Positions 30,812 to 39,114 are shown, numbered from the stretch's first letter. The stretch: DNA of 64,000 nucleotides from Rubrivivax sp. (GCA_030681795.1 JAUXRG010000064.1:16483-80482); one strand, 5' to 3'. The notes: generated from the letters alone by a model not told the origin. Numbers and translations are program-made.

Positions 30812-32229
30812 GCCGCGCAGTGGGTTTCGATATACCGCTGCACGGCGCGCGCGTCGGCGGCCATCACGGTGTAGCGCTTGGGCAAGGATTCGATGCCGCG
30901 CAGCGCCGCGGGCCGCTGCGGTTCGCGGCCGGTGGCTTCGACGATGGTGGCGGCGAACTTGGCGGCCAGCGCCGTCTCCAGCACGATCATGGGCACGCCG
31001 GCTTCTTGGTGGGCCCGCGCCACCTTCAGGCCGTCGGCGGTGTGGGTGTCGATCATCACGCCGCAGCGCTCGAAGGTGCTGCGGATGGTGGCCAGGCGGT
31101 CGGCATGGGTGCTGCGCCCGCTGACGAATCCGAAGCCGGCGGCCGCCGCGAATTCGGCGGGCCTGAGCGTGAAGCCGCCGTCCCGTGCCAGAGCCGCGCC
31201 GAAGAGCTCGCGGGTGCGCACTGCCGCGGCCGAGTCATGGCCCAGCAGGTCGAAGACGAAGCGCTCGAAATTGCTCGCCTTGCTGATATCCATCGAGGGG
31301 CTCGAGGTCTCGTGCGTCTCGGCACTGGCGCGCACGCGGTAGGTGCCGGTGCGAAAGAACTCGTCGAGGACGTCGTTCTCGTTGGTCGCGAGCACGAGCT
31401 TGTGGATGGGCAGCCCCATCCTGCGTGCGACGTGGCCGGCGCAGATGTTGCCGAAGTTGCCCGAAGGCACGGCGAAGCTGACCTTCTCGTCGTTCGACTT
31501 CGTGGCGTGGAAGTAGCCGGCGAAGTAGTACACCACCTGCGCCAGCAGGCGGGCCCAGTTGATCGAGTTGACCGTGCCGATCTTGTAGCGGCGCTTGAAC
31601 TTCAGGTCGTTGCTCACCGCCTTGACGATGTCCTGGCAGTCGTCGAATACGCCCTCGATGGCGATGTTGTGGATATTGGCGTCGGTCAGGCTGAACATCT
31701 GCGCCTGCTGGAAGGGGCTCATGCGGCCCTTGGGGCTGAGGATGACTACGCGCACGCCTCGCTTGCCGCGCATGGCGGATTCGGCGGCGCTGCCGGTGTC
31801 GCCGCTGGTGGGGCCCAGGATTTTGAGCTCTTCACCGCGGCGCGCCAGCTCGTACTCGAACAGGTGGCCCAGCAGCTGCATGGCCATGTCCTTGAAGGCC
31901 AGCGTGGGGCCGTTCGACAGGGCTTGCAGGAACAGGCCGTCGTCGAGCTTCTTCAGCGGCGTGATCTGCGGCGTGCCGAAGATGGCCTCGGTGTAGGTGG
32001 CCTCGCACAGGCGCTTCAGGTCGGCTGCCGGAATATCGGCTATGTAGAGCGACAGGATCTCGAAGGCCAGATCGGCATAACGCAGGCCGCGCCAGCGCGC
32101 CAGCGTGGCGGCGTCGATCCTGGGGTAGGACGCCGGCAGGTACAGGCCCCCGTCAGGCGCCAGGCCTTCGAGCAGGATGTCGGAGAAGCCGCGCGGCGTG
32201 ACATCGCCGCGCGTACTCAGGTATTTCAA
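30808..32229 (-). CDS. thrC: Threonine synthase
   Basis: A 473-residue PLP enzyme converting O-phosphohomoserine to threonine. The Schiff-base lysine lies in NGPTLAFKDMAMQLLGHLFEYEL, and the phosphate-binding run GPTSGDTGSAAESAM is intact. It belongs to the long fold-type II ThrC subgroup. The start codon is TTG (32229-32227), overlapping the hom stop as TTGA. An AGAGGAA Shine-Dalgarno inside the end of hom supports this start. It acts directly after homoserine dehydrogenase and homoserine kinase; the kinase gene is not in the window. Confidence 0.97.
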   Translation of the reverse strand: MKYLSTRGDVTPRGFSDILLEGLAPDGGLYLPASYPRIDAATLARWRGLRYADLAFEILSLYIADIPAADLKRLCEATYTEAIFGTPQITPLKKLDDGLFLQALSNGPTLAFKDMAMQLLGHLFEYELARRGEELKILGPTSGDTGSAAESAMRGKRGVRVVILSPKGRMSPFQQAQMFSLTDANIHNIAIEGVFDDCQDIVKAVSNDLKFKRRYKIGTVNSINWARLLAQVVYYFAGYFHATKSNDEKVSFAVPSGNFGNICAGHVARRMGLPIHKLVLATNENDVLDEFFRTGTYRVRASAETHETSSPSMDISKASNFERFVFDLLGHDSAAAVRTRELFGAALARDGGFTLRPAEFAAAAGFGFVSGRSTHADRLATIRSTFERCGVMIDTHTADGLKVARAHQEAGVPMIVLETALAAKFAATIVEATGREPQRPAALRGIESLPKRYTVMAADARAVQRYIETHCAA

Positions 32230-33563
32230 TTCAGTTCCTCTTTGCGGATCCTGACGATGGGCGCCAGCACGGTGGGCAGACTCTGCATCTGCGCCAGCGC
32301 CGCCTTCATGCGCCCTTCCACCGTGACGTGGGTCAGGATCACGAGGTCGGTCTGCTTTTCGCCCTCGGCGCTTTCACGCTGAAGCACGGCGTCGATGGAG
32401 ATGTCGTTCTCGGCGAGTATTCCGGTGATGCGCGCCAGCACGCCGGCCTTGTCGGCGACCACCAGGCGCAGGTAGAAGGCGGTCACCACCTCGTCGATCG
32501 GAAGGATGGGTGTGTCCTGCATCGCGCTGGGCTGGAAGGCCAGGTGCGGGACGCGGTGGTCGGGGTCGGCGGTGTGCAAACGCGTGATGTCCACCAGGTC
32601 GGCGACCACGGCGCTGGCCGTGGGCTCCGCGCCCGCGCCCTTGCCGTAGTAAAGCGTGGGGCCCACGGCGTCGCCCTGCACCACCACGGCGTTCATCGCG
32701 CCTTCGACGTTGGCGATCAGGCGGGTGGACGGGATCAGCGTCGGGTGCACGCGCAGTTCGATGCCCCCCGCGGGGAACGCCGCGGATCGAAGGTCCGCCC
32801 TGCGCCGGGTGATGCCGAGCAGCTTGATGCGGTAGCCCAGCTGCTCGGCATAGCGGATGTCGGCCGCCTGCAGCCGGGTGATGCCTTCGACATGGGCCTT
32901 GTCGAATTGCACCGGCACGCCGAAGGCGATGGCGCTCATGATCGTGGCCTTGTGCGCGGCGTCTATGCCCTCGATGTCGAAAGTGGGGTCGGCTTCGGCG
33001 TAGCCCAGTTGCTGCGCCTGCTTCAGCGCGGTGGCGAAATCCAGCCCCTTGGAGCGCATCTCCGAGAGGATGAAGTTGGTGGTGCCATTGATGATGCCGG
33101 CGATCCATTCGATGCGGTTGGCGGTGAGCCCTTCGCGCAGCGCCTTGATGATGGGAATGCCGCCCGCCACCGCGGCTTCGAAAGCCACCATCACGCCCTT
33201 TTCGCTTGCCGCGGCGAAGATCTCGCTGCCGTGCACCGCCAGCAGCGCCTTGTTGGCCGTGACGACATGTTTTCCGGCGGCGATGGCCTCGAGCACCAAC
33301 GTGCGCGCGATGCCGCAGCCACCGATCAGTTCCACCACGATGTCGATGTCCGGGTGGGCGATGACCTGGCGCGCATCGGCCACCACCTGCACCTGGTCAC
33401 CGACGATGGCGCGCGCGCGCTCGGTGTCCAGATCGGCCACCAGGGTGATCGCGATGCCACGCCCGGCGCGGCGGCGGATCTCTTCCTGGTTGCGCTGCAG
33501 CACCCGGAAGGTGCCGCTGCCCACGGTGCCTATGCCGAGCAGGCCGACTTGGATGGGGTTCAT
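32226..33563 (-). CDS. hom: Homoserine dehydrogenase
   Basis: A 445-residue enzyme reducing aspartate semialdehyde to homoserine. The NAD(P)-binding start is GLLGIGTVGSGTFRVLQRN. The catalytic domain has VTANKALLAVHG, GIINGTTNFILSEM and EADPTFDIEGIDAAHKATI, and a C-terminal ACT domain (ADKAGVLARITGILAENDISID) predicts threonine feedback. The ribosome-binding site GGAGG six bases before the ATG is provided by a small palindromic insertion at 33568-33634 (see findings). Downstream it overlaps thrC by four bases. Confidence 0.97.
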   Translation of the reverse strand: MNPIQVGLLGIGTVGSGTFRVLQRNQEEIRRRAGRGIAITLVADLDTERARAIVGDQVQVVADARQVIAHPDIDIVVELIGGCGIARTLVLEAIAAGKHVVTANKALLAVHGSEIFAAASEKGVMVAFEAAVAGGIPIIKALREGLTANRIEWIAGIINGTTNFILSEMRSKGLDFATALKQAQQLGYAEADPTFDIEGIDAAHKATIMSAIAFGVPVQFDKAHVEGITRLQAADIRYAEQLGYRIKLLGITRRRADLRSAAFPAGGIELRVHPTLIPSTRLIANVEGAMNAVVVQGDAVGPTLYYGKGAGAEPTASAVVADLVDITRLHTADPDHRVPHLAFQPSAMQDTPILPIDEVVTAFYLRLVVADKAGVLARITGILAENDISIDAVLQRESAEGEKQTDLVILTHVTVEGRMKAALAQMQSLPTVLAPIVRIRKEELN

Positions 33564-33647
33564 GCGATCCTCCGACGAGCCGCCTCTAGGAGGATCAGCG
33601 CCCCCTTGGGGGGCCGCGAGCGAAGGCGAGCTTGGGGGTTCATGCGA
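33555..33647. repeat. Palindromic element with 13-bp flanking direct repeats
   Basis: The 13-mer GGGGTTCATGCGA occurs at 33555-33567 and again at 33635-33647, 80 bp apart. Between the copies lie an 8-bp inverted repeat GATCCTCC/GGAGGATC (33566-33573 and 33589-33596) and the palindrome CCCCCTTGGGGG (33601-33612). The left copy contains the hom start codon and the right copy the aminotransferase stop codon. No open frame is contained. Similar GC-rich palindromic interspersed sequences are common in Burkholderiales. Confidence 0.7.
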
Positions 33648-34866
33648 AATGGCGCTTGCGGTAGTGCGAGAGGAAACGCTCGATGCGGCCTATGGCTTCG
33701 GTCAAGTCGTCGGAATTCGGCAGGAAGACGATGCGGAAATGGTCCGGCGCCGGCCAGTTGAAGCCCGTGCCCTGCACGATGAGCACCTTTTCTTCGGCCA
33801 GCAATTCATAGGCGAAATGCCGGTCGTCGGTGATGGGGTACATCTTCGGGTCCAGCCGCGGGAACATATACAGCGCTGCCTTGGGCTTGACCACGCTCAC
33901 GCCGGGGATCTGCGACAGCAGCTCGTAGGCCAGGTCGCGTTGGCGGCACAGCCGGCCACCTGGGGCGACGAGATCCTTGATGCTCTGGTAGCCGCCCAGT
34001 GCGGTCTGGATCGCGAGCTGCCCCGGCGTGTTGGCGCACAAGCGCATCGAGGCCAGCATGTTGAGCCCCTCGATGTAGTCCCCCGCGTGGCGCTTGTCGC
34101 CGGAGACCACCATCCAGCCGGCACGGTAGCCACAGCTGCGGTAGTTCTTGCTCAGGCCGTTGAAGGTGACGAAGAGCACATCGTCGGCCAGCGCAGCGAT
34201 GCTGGTGTGGGTGTGGCCGTCGTACAGCGTCTTGTCGTAGATCTCGTCGGCGAAGACGATGAGCTGGTGCTGGCGCGCGATCTCGACGATGCCGCGCAAC
34301 ACCTCGTCGGGATACAGCGCCCCGGTAGGGTTGTTCGGGTTGATGACGACGATGGCCTTCGTGGCCGGCGTCACCTTGGCGCGGATGTCGTCGAGGTCGG
34401 GCATCCAGCCGGCCCCTTCGTCGCAGCGGTAGTGCACCGGCGTGCCGCCGGACAGGGACACCACGGCCGTATGCAGCGGGTAGTCGGGCGACGGGATCAG
34501 CACCTCGTCACCGGCGTCGAGCAGCGCATTCATGCTCAGGGCGATCAGCTCGCTGGCGCCATTGCCGAGGTACACGTCGTCCACCGTGACGCCGGCAATG
34601 TGCTTTTCCTGCGTGTAGTGCACCACCGCCTTGCGCGGCGCGAACAGGCCCTTGCTGTCGGTGTAGCCCGCCGCGTCGGGCAGGTTGCGGATCATGTCCT
34701 GCACGATCTCGTCGGGCGGCATCAGCCCGAATGCGGCCACGTTGCCGATGTTCAGCTTGATGATCTTGTGGCCCTCGTCCTCCATCTGCCGCGCCTTGTC
34801 GAGCACGGGGCCGCGAATGTCGTAGCCGACGTTGGCAAGCTTGGCGGACTTGAGGATCGGCTTCAA
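33640..34866 (-). CDS. PLP-dependent aminotransferase (AlaA-like)
   Basis: A fold-type I aminotransferase of about 408 residues. The start region KSAKLANVGYDIRGPVLDKARQME and GHKIIKLNIGNVAAFG match the AlaA group, which makes alanine from pyruvate with glutamate. The PLP lysine lies in FNGLSKNYRSCGYRAGWMV, and the cofactor-binding aspartate in NPNNPTGALYPDE and FADEIYDKT. No ATG fits the conserved N-terminus; TTG at 34866 is the best start, since the frame further upstream runs through the promoter of the divergent gene. It is the first gene of the hom-thrC-moe/moa operon and is separated from hom only by the palindromic element. Confidence 0.92.
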   Translation of the reverse strand: MKPILKSAKLANVGYDIRGPVLDKARQMEDEGHKIIKLNIGNVAAFGLMPPDEIVQDMIRNLPDAAGYTDSKGLFAPRKAVVHYTQEKHIAGVTVDDVYLGNGASELIALSMNALLDAGDEVLIPSPDYPLHTAVVSLSGGTPVHYRCDEGAGWMPDLDDIRAKVTPATKAIVVINPNNPTGALYPDEVLRGIVEIARQHQLIVFADEIYDKTLYDGHTHTSIAALADDVLFVTFNGLSKNYRSCGYRAGWMVVSGDKRHAGDYIEGLNMLASMRLCANTPGQLAIQTALGGYQSIKDLVAPGGRLCRQRDLAYELLSQIPGVSVVKPKAALYMFPRLDPKMYPITDDRHFAYELLAEEKVLIVQGTGFNWPAPDHFRIVFLPNSDDLTEAIGRIERFLSHYRKRHFA

Positions 34867-34893
34867 GGCGGGTACTTTCGAGCGCAGGGAATC

Positions 34894-34908
34894 TAGAATT
34901 ATCCACGC
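34894..34908 (+). promoter_or_regulatory. -10 box with near-zero leader upstream of the Mth938-like gene
   Basis: TAGAAT (34894-34899) ends 9 nt before the ATG at 34909, leaving almost no leader and no room for a Shine-Dalgarno. It also lies close to the start of the divergent aminotransferase gene. Confidence 0.42.
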
Positions 34909-35292
34909 ATGAAGTTCCAGCCCGACACGACCGCAGGCGCCCACGTGATCACGCGCCAGGAGCCCGGGCGCGTCTGGGTGGGCAGCGCAGTCTTCGATCG
35001 CAGCGTGCTGGTGCCCTGGGCCGGTGCCGTGCAGGACTGGGGTGTGGCGACGCTGGCCGACTTGCAGCCCGCGCACTTCGAGCGCATTGCGGCCCTGCGG
35101 CCCGAGGTCGTGATCTTCGGCAGCGGCGCGCGGCTGCGCTTTGTACCGGCGGCGCTGCTGCGCTGCCTCATCGATTTGCGCATCGGCGTCGAGACCATGG
35201 ACACACCCGCCGCCTGCCGCACCTACAACGTGCTGGCCAGCGAGCGGCGCAGGGTGCTGGCGGCCTTGCTCATGGCGCCGGCCGGCGCCTGA
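34909..35292 (+). CDS. Mth938-like domain-containing protein
   Basis: A 127-residue protein of the Mth938-like (DUF498/DUF598) fold. The pattern is an N-terminal FDRSVLVPWAGAVQDWGV, a central ALRPEVVIFGSGARLRF strand-loop and a C-terminal IGVETMDTPAACRTYNVLASERRRVLAALL helix, all typical. Members occur alone in bacteria and as the mitochondrial complex I assembly factor NDUFAF3 in animals; the bacterial role is not established. It is divergent from the aminotransferase and lies 100 bp upstream of the peroxiredoxin gene. Confidence 0.88.
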   Translation: MKFQPDTTAGAHVITRQEPGRVWVGSAVFDRSVLVPWAGAVQDWGVATLADLQPAHFERIAALRPEVVIFGSGARLRFVPAALLRCLIDLRIGVETMDTPAACRTYNVLASERRRVLAALLMAPAGA

Positions 35293-35338
35293 TCGGTCCC
35301 GCAGCGGCGCTGCGAATCGGGGGCGGCGGCAGAGTCCT

Positions 35339-35344
35339 TATAAT
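35339..35344 (+). promoter_or_regulatory. -10 box upstream of the peroxiredoxin gene
   Basis: A perfect TATAAT at 35339-35344, 48 bp before the ATG at 35393. This AT-rich hexamer stands out in GC-rich DNA. No convincing -35 is seen 16-18 bp upstream. Confidence 0.5.
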
Positions 35345-35392
35345 TCGGCGTTGAGCCGGCTTCGGCATCAGCGCAGTCCGAGAACATCATCC

Positions 35393-35869
35393 ATGACGCC
35401 TGTCATCAATAAAGCTCTCCCGGAATTCGAAGCCCTGGCCACCGGCGGCGTGAAATTCACACCCCAGTCCAACCTGGGCCGGGCCGTGGTGCTGTACTTC
35501 TACCCCAAGGACAACACCCCGGGTTGCACGACGGAAGCCATGCAGTTCCGCGACCAGCACAAGGACTTCCTCAAGGCCGGCGCGGTGGTCTACGGCGTCT
35601 CGCGCGACAACATGGCTTCGCACGAGAAGTTCAAGACCAACCTCGAGCTGCCCTTCGAACTGATCGCCGACACCGAAGAAAAGCTCTGCCACATGTTCGG
35701 CGTGGTCAAGAACAAGATCATGTATGGCAAGAAGGTCAAAGGCATAGAGCGCAGCACCTTCCTCATGGATGCCCAAGGCGTGATGCGGGCCGAGTGGCGC
35801 GGCATCAAGGTTGCCGGGCATGTGGATGAGGTGCTCAAGGCAGTGAAGGCGCTCAAGAAGGCCACTTGA
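35393..35869 (+). CDS. bcp: Thioredoxin-dependent peroxiredoxin (BCP/PrxQ type)
   Basis: A 158-residue peroxidase that reduces hydrogen and alkyl peroxides using thioredoxin. The peroxidatic cysteine is in VLYFYPKDNTPGCTTEAMQF, the classical BCP motif. The usual resolving cysteine five residues on is absent (GCTTEAMQF has no second Cys), so it is a 1-Cys-like or atypical subgroup; another cysteine occurs in EEKLCHMFGV. The end IERSTFLMDAQGVMRAEWRGIKVAGHVDEVL is typical. A rho-independent terminator follows at 35930. Confidence 0.94.
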   Translation: MTPVINKALPEFEALATGGVKFTPQSNLGRAVVLYFYPKDNTPGCTTEAMQFRDQHKDFLKAGAVVYGVSRDNMASHEKFKTNLELPFELIADTEEKLCHMFGVVKNKIMYGKKVKGIERSTFLMDAQGVMRAEWRGIKVAGHVDEVLKAVKALKKAT

Positions 35870-35929
35870 ACCGTGCCGCCACACTGACCCCCCTGCGGCA
35901 CGCTCGCGTCGCAGAGGTCACCGAACGCC

Positions 35930-35960
35930 AAGCCGCACAGCAGCCTGTGCGGCTTTTTTC
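35930..35960 (+). terminator. Rho-independent terminator after the peroxiredoxin gene
   Basis: An 11-bp perfect stem (AAGCCGCACAG with CTGTGCGGCTT) with loop CAGC is followed by a run of six T. It lies 61 bp after the stop codon and just before the phoH gene. Confidence 0.92.
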
Positions 35961-35982
35961 TTCGCTCTGACACCCGCCACCC

Positions 35983-37641
35983 ATGCCCCTGCCCAAGCCT
36001 CCCGCCAAAAAGGGTGACCTGCTGCAAGCCGCCGACTACGAGGCGCAGGCAGCCCCCAAACCCGACAAGCGCTCGCTTAAGCCGCGCGCGCGGGAGATGC
36101 CGGCGCCCACGCCGCTGGACCTGCACGACGGCGTCGGCGCCGTGGCCGCCCGCCCCCCGGTTGCGGCGCTCTTGTCGGTGAAACCGGCTCCAGCGCCCGC
36201 GGCGGACTCGCCAGCCAAGCTGCGCAAGCCACGCAGCACCGGTCCGGCCAAGCTCTTCGTGCTCGACACCAACGTGCTGATGCACGACCCGATGAGCCTG
36301 TTCCGTTTCGAGGAACACGACATCTTCCTGCCGATGATCACGCTGGAAGAGCTCGACGGTCACAAGAAGGGCATGAGCGAAGTGGCGCGCAGCGTGCGGC
36401 AGGTCAGCCGCGAACTCGACGCGCTGGCCTCCCTGGCCGCCAAGGACGGTTCGCTGGACGCCCACGCGGGCATCGAGTTGGCCAAGACCGGCCACCGCGA
36501 GGCCGGAGGCAAGCTGTTCTTCCAGACCATGCTGCTGGAGATCAAGCTGCCCGCCGGCCTGCCGCAGGGCAAGGCCGACAACCAGATCCTGGGCGTGGTG
36601 CAGAGCCTGCGCGAGCAGCAGCCCGGGCGCGACGTGGTGCTGGTGTCCAAGGACATCAACATGCGCGTGAAGGCGCGCGCGCTGGGCCTGCCGGCCGAGG
36701 ACTACACCAACGACAAGACGCTGGAAGACGGCGACCTGCTCTACACCGGCGTGCTGGCGCTGCCGGCCGACTTCTGGGAGCGCCATGGCAAGACCATGGA
36801 AAGCTGGCAGCAAGGCGGCCACACCTTCTATCGCATCAGCGGGCCCCTCGTGCCGGGGCTGCTGATCAACCAGTTCGTCTACCTCGAGGTGCCGGGTGCT
36901 GCGCCGCTGTATGCCCGTGTCACCGAGATCACCGGCAAGACCGCCGTGCTCAAGACGCTGCGCGACTACGTCCACGGCAAGCACTTGGTCTGGGGCGTGT
37001 CGGCGCGCAACCGGGAGCAGAATTTTGCCCTCAACCTGCTGCTCGACCCGGAGTGCGATTTCATCACCCTCACCGGCACCGCAGGGACCGGCAAGACGCT
37101 CATGACTCTGGCCGCCGGCCTGTCGCAGGTGCTGGACGACCGCCGCTACACCGAGATCATCGTCACCCGCGTCACCGTGCCGGTGGGCGACGACATCGGC
37201 TTCCTGCCCGGCAACGAGGAAGAGAAGATGGGCCCCTGGATGGGCGCCCTGGACGACAACCTCGAGGTGCTCGCGCGCACCGACGCGAGTGCCGGGGAAT
37301 GGGGCCGCGCCGCCACCAACGACCTGGTGCGCAGCAAGATCAAGATCAAGAGCCTGAACTTCATGCGCGGGCGCACCTTCCTCAACAAGTTCGTCCTCAT
37401 CGACGAGGCGCAGAACCTCACGCCCAAGCAGATGAAGACGCTGATCACGCGGGCCGGCCCCGGCACCAAGATCGTCTGCCTGGGCAACCTGGCGCAGATC
37501 GACACGCCTTACCTCACCGAAGGCTCCTCGGGCCTGACCTATGCGGTGGACCGCTTCAAGGGCTGGCCGCACGGCGGGCATGTGATGCTGGCACGCGGTG
37601 AGCGCTCCCGCCTGGCCGACTTCGCCAGCGAGGTGCTGTGA
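35983..37641 (+). CDS. PIN-PhoH fusion ATPase (PhoH2/YlaK-type)
   Basis: A 552-residue protein. After an Ala/Pro-rich disordered N-terminus (to about residue 85) comes a PIN nuclease domain with the acidic motif KLFVLDTNVLMHDP and ITLEELDGHKKG. The C-terminal PhoH ATPase domain has Walker A TLTGTAGTGKTLMTLAAGL and Walker B FVLIDEAQNLTPKQMK, ending CLGNLAQIDTPYL. Characterised PhoH2 proteins act as sequence-specific RNA helicase/ribonucleases. No upstream PhoAT antitoxin gene is visible; the terminator and the peroxiredoxin gene lie there instead. It has its own terminator downstream. Confidence 0.95.
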   Translation: MPLPKPPAKKGDLLQAADYEAQAAPKPDKRSLKPRAREMPAPTPLDLHDGVGAVAARPPVAALLSVKPAPAPAADSPAKLRKPRSTGPAKLFVLDTNVLMHDPMSLFRFEEHDIFLPMITLEELDGHKKGMSEVARSVRQVSRELDALASLAAKDGSLDAHAGIELAKTGHREAGGKLFFQTMLLEIKLPAGLPQGKADNQILGVVQSLREQQPGRDVVLVSKDINMRVKARALGLPAEDYTNDKTLEDGDLLYTGVLALPADFWERHGKTMESWQQGGHTFYRISGPLVPGLLINQFVYLEVPGAAPLYARVTEITGKTAVLKTLRDYVHGKHLVWGVSARNREQNFALNLLLDPECDFITLTGTAGTGKTLMTLAAGLSQVLDDRRYTEIIVTRVTVPVGDDIGFLPGNEEEKMGPWMGALDDNLEVLARTDASAGEWGRAATNDLVRSKIKIKSLNFMRGRTFLNKFVLIDEAQNLTPKQMKTLITRAGPGTKIVCLGNLAQIDTPYLTEGSSGLTYAVDRFKGWPHGGHVMLARGERSRLADFASEVL

Positions 37642-37647
37642 GTTGAG

Positions 37648-37672
37648 ACCCGCGCTGCGGTGCGGGTTTTTT
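37648..37672 (+). terminator. Rho-independent terminator after the PIN-PhoH gene
   Basis: ACCCGC (37648-37653) pairs with GCGGGT (37662-37667) around an eight-base loop and runs into six T. It begins 6 bp after the stop codon. Confidence 0.88.
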
Positions 37673-37710
37673 GCGCGCGCACAATGGCCCGCCATCAGGA
37701 GGGCCTGTCC

Positions 37711-38199
37711 ATGAGGCACGGCTTGTTCTCGCTGGCCGGCGTTTCGGCCTTGATCGGCGGCTGTGCACTCGCGCCGCCTCAGCCCGGCACGCTGCAGGAC
37801 GATGTGGTTCGCACCTGGGGCCAGCCCAGCGCGCGCTACACCTTGCCCGAAAACGGCCAACGCCTGGAATTTGCCACCGGCCCCTACGGCCGCACGACCT
37901 GGATGATCGACGTCGACCGCGCCGCCCGCGTGGTGCAGGCGCGCCAGGTGCTCAGCGAGGCGGAATTCCTGCGCGTGCAGTCCGCCGTGGACCTGCGCCG
38001 CGAAGACCTCTTGCGCTGGCTGGGCAGGCCGGGTGAACGCCGCTCCGGCGGTCGTGCCGGGGGTGAAGTCTGGTCCTGGCGCTACCCCACCAACGACTGC
38101 CTGTGGTTCGAATCGTCGGTGGCCGAGGACGGGCGTGTCACGGGCAGCGCCTATTCGACGGACCCACGCTGCGACGCACCCAGCGACGCACGCGACTGA
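37711..38199 (+). CDS. Putative lipoprotein
   Basis: A 162-residue protein with a short lipoprotein signal MRHGLFSLAGVSALIGGC; cysteine 18 would be lipidated, with Ala-Leu following, which favours outer-membrane sorting. The mature part begins with a BamE/SmpA-like stretch DDVVRTWGQPSARYTLPENGQRLEFATGPYG, a pattern found in small outer-membrane-associated proteins. An AGGAGG Shine-Dalgarno lies 8 bp before the ATG. The function is not known. It follows the phoH terminator and converges on the DNA ligase gene. Confidence 0.85.
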   Translation: MRHGLFSLAGVSALIGGCALAPPQPGTLQDDVVRTWGQPSARYTLPENGQRLEFATGPYGRTTWMIDVDRAARVVQARQVLSEAEFLRVQSAVDLRREDLLRWLGRPGERRSGGRAGGEVWSWRYPTNDCLWFESSVAEDGRVTGSAYSTDPRCDAPSDARD

Positions 38200-38238
38200 G
38201 CCCTCTGCGGGGGTCCGGACTGAGCGGGCCGCGAAGGC

Positions 38239-39114
38239 CTACGCGTCGCGCAGCCGCTGATAGCTCGCGAAGCGCGGCACGCCGCCGGGGGTGATGCCGC
38301 GGTACGTGAAGGTGACCACGCTGCCCAGCGGCGGCGGCGATGCCCGCTGCGCATCACTGAGGCCGGTGCCGATGAGGAACTCGACCCCGCGAGCCGTGCG
38401 CACACGCAGGGCACCGAGCCGGCCTGCGTGCTTGCCGCGGCCTCCCACGTGGCCGATGACCTGACCCTCGGCGTCCTGCTCGGGCTTGAGCTTGAGCAGC
38501 ACGGCACTTCGCCCGCTCACGTAGGGCGCGTCGGCACGGTGCAGCACCAGGCCCTCGCCGCCCTCGCGCACCACCTGCTCCAACCGCCGCTGCAGGGCCC
38601 CAGCGCCTGCCACCTGCACCTGCGGCGCCGCCACCAGCGCGGCGTGGCCGGCCTGGTGCACCAGCGCCTCGATGCGAGCGGCGCGCTGCGCGAAGCTGCC
38701 CTCGCCACCCGGCAATTCAAAGACCATGAAGCGCACCTGGCGCCACTCGGCGTCGTCCGGCTTGTGGCGGCGGACTGCCGCCGAAAGCGCGTCGAAACGA
38801 CCCTGACCGAACCAAAGCTCGCCGTCCAGCGCAGTGGCGGGCAAGAGCTGCGTAAACCAGGCCGGCGCGGCCACCGTCAGGCCGCTGCGAAAGCGCAGCG
38901 AGCGGCCGTCCCGGCCGTCCCGGCCGTCCCAATAGGCTCGAACGCCGTCGTATTTCTCGCTCACGAGATACCCTGCCGGGTCGATGTCGGCGGGCGCCTC
39001 CTGGGCCAGCAGCAGGGGCAAGGGTTCGCGGGCGGCCCGCGCCAGCCCGGCCGCCGGGCACAGGGCCAGACAGGCGATGAAAGCGCGACGCGTGGTCGGG
39101 TCTGGGGTGGTCAT
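38239..39114 (-). CDS. Exported minimal ATP-dependent DNA ligase (Lig E type)
   Basis: A 291-residue ATP-dependent DNA ligase with only the adenylation and OB domains. The nucleotidyl lysine is K54 in SEKYDGVRAYWDG (motif I); motifs FMVFELPGGEG, EGLVLHRADAPY and LLKLKPEQDAEGQV follow, and the OB part holds GRLGALRVRTARG. The N-terminus TTRRAFIACLALCPAAGLARAA fits a twin-arginine export signal with an AxA-like cleavage site, so the enzyme should act in the periplasm. Lig E enzymes with signal peptides are known in Gram-negative bacteria. A 9-bp triplication codes for three Gly-Arg-Asp units after motif I (38903-38929). Start at ATG 39114. Confidence 0.9.
   Translation of the reverse strand: MTTPDPTTRRAFIACLALCPAAGLARAAREPLPLLLAQEAPADIDPAGYLVSEKYDGVRAYWDGRDGRDGRSLRFRSGLTVAAPAWFTQLLPATALDGELWFGQGRFDALSAAVRRHKPDDAEWRQVRFMVFELPGGEGSFAQRAARIEALVHQAGHAALVAAPQVQVAGAGALQRRLEQVVREGGEGLVLHRADAPYVSGRSAVLLKLKPEQDAEGQVIGHVGGRGKHAGRLGALRVRTARGVEFLIGTGLSDAQRASPPPLGSVVTFTYRGITPGGVPRFASYQRLRDA
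38903..38929. repeat. Coding tandem repeat, 9 bp x 3
   Basis: Three exact copies of CGGCCGTCC lie inside the ligase gene. On the minus strand they code for repeated Gly-Arg-Asp just after motif I. Change in copy number would keep the frame. Confidence 0.85.

Noticed and set aside
34867..35076. Longer N-terminus for the aminotransferase
   Set aside because: The 70 extra codons would cover the promoter and first half of the divergent Mth938-like gene and have no aminotransferase character.
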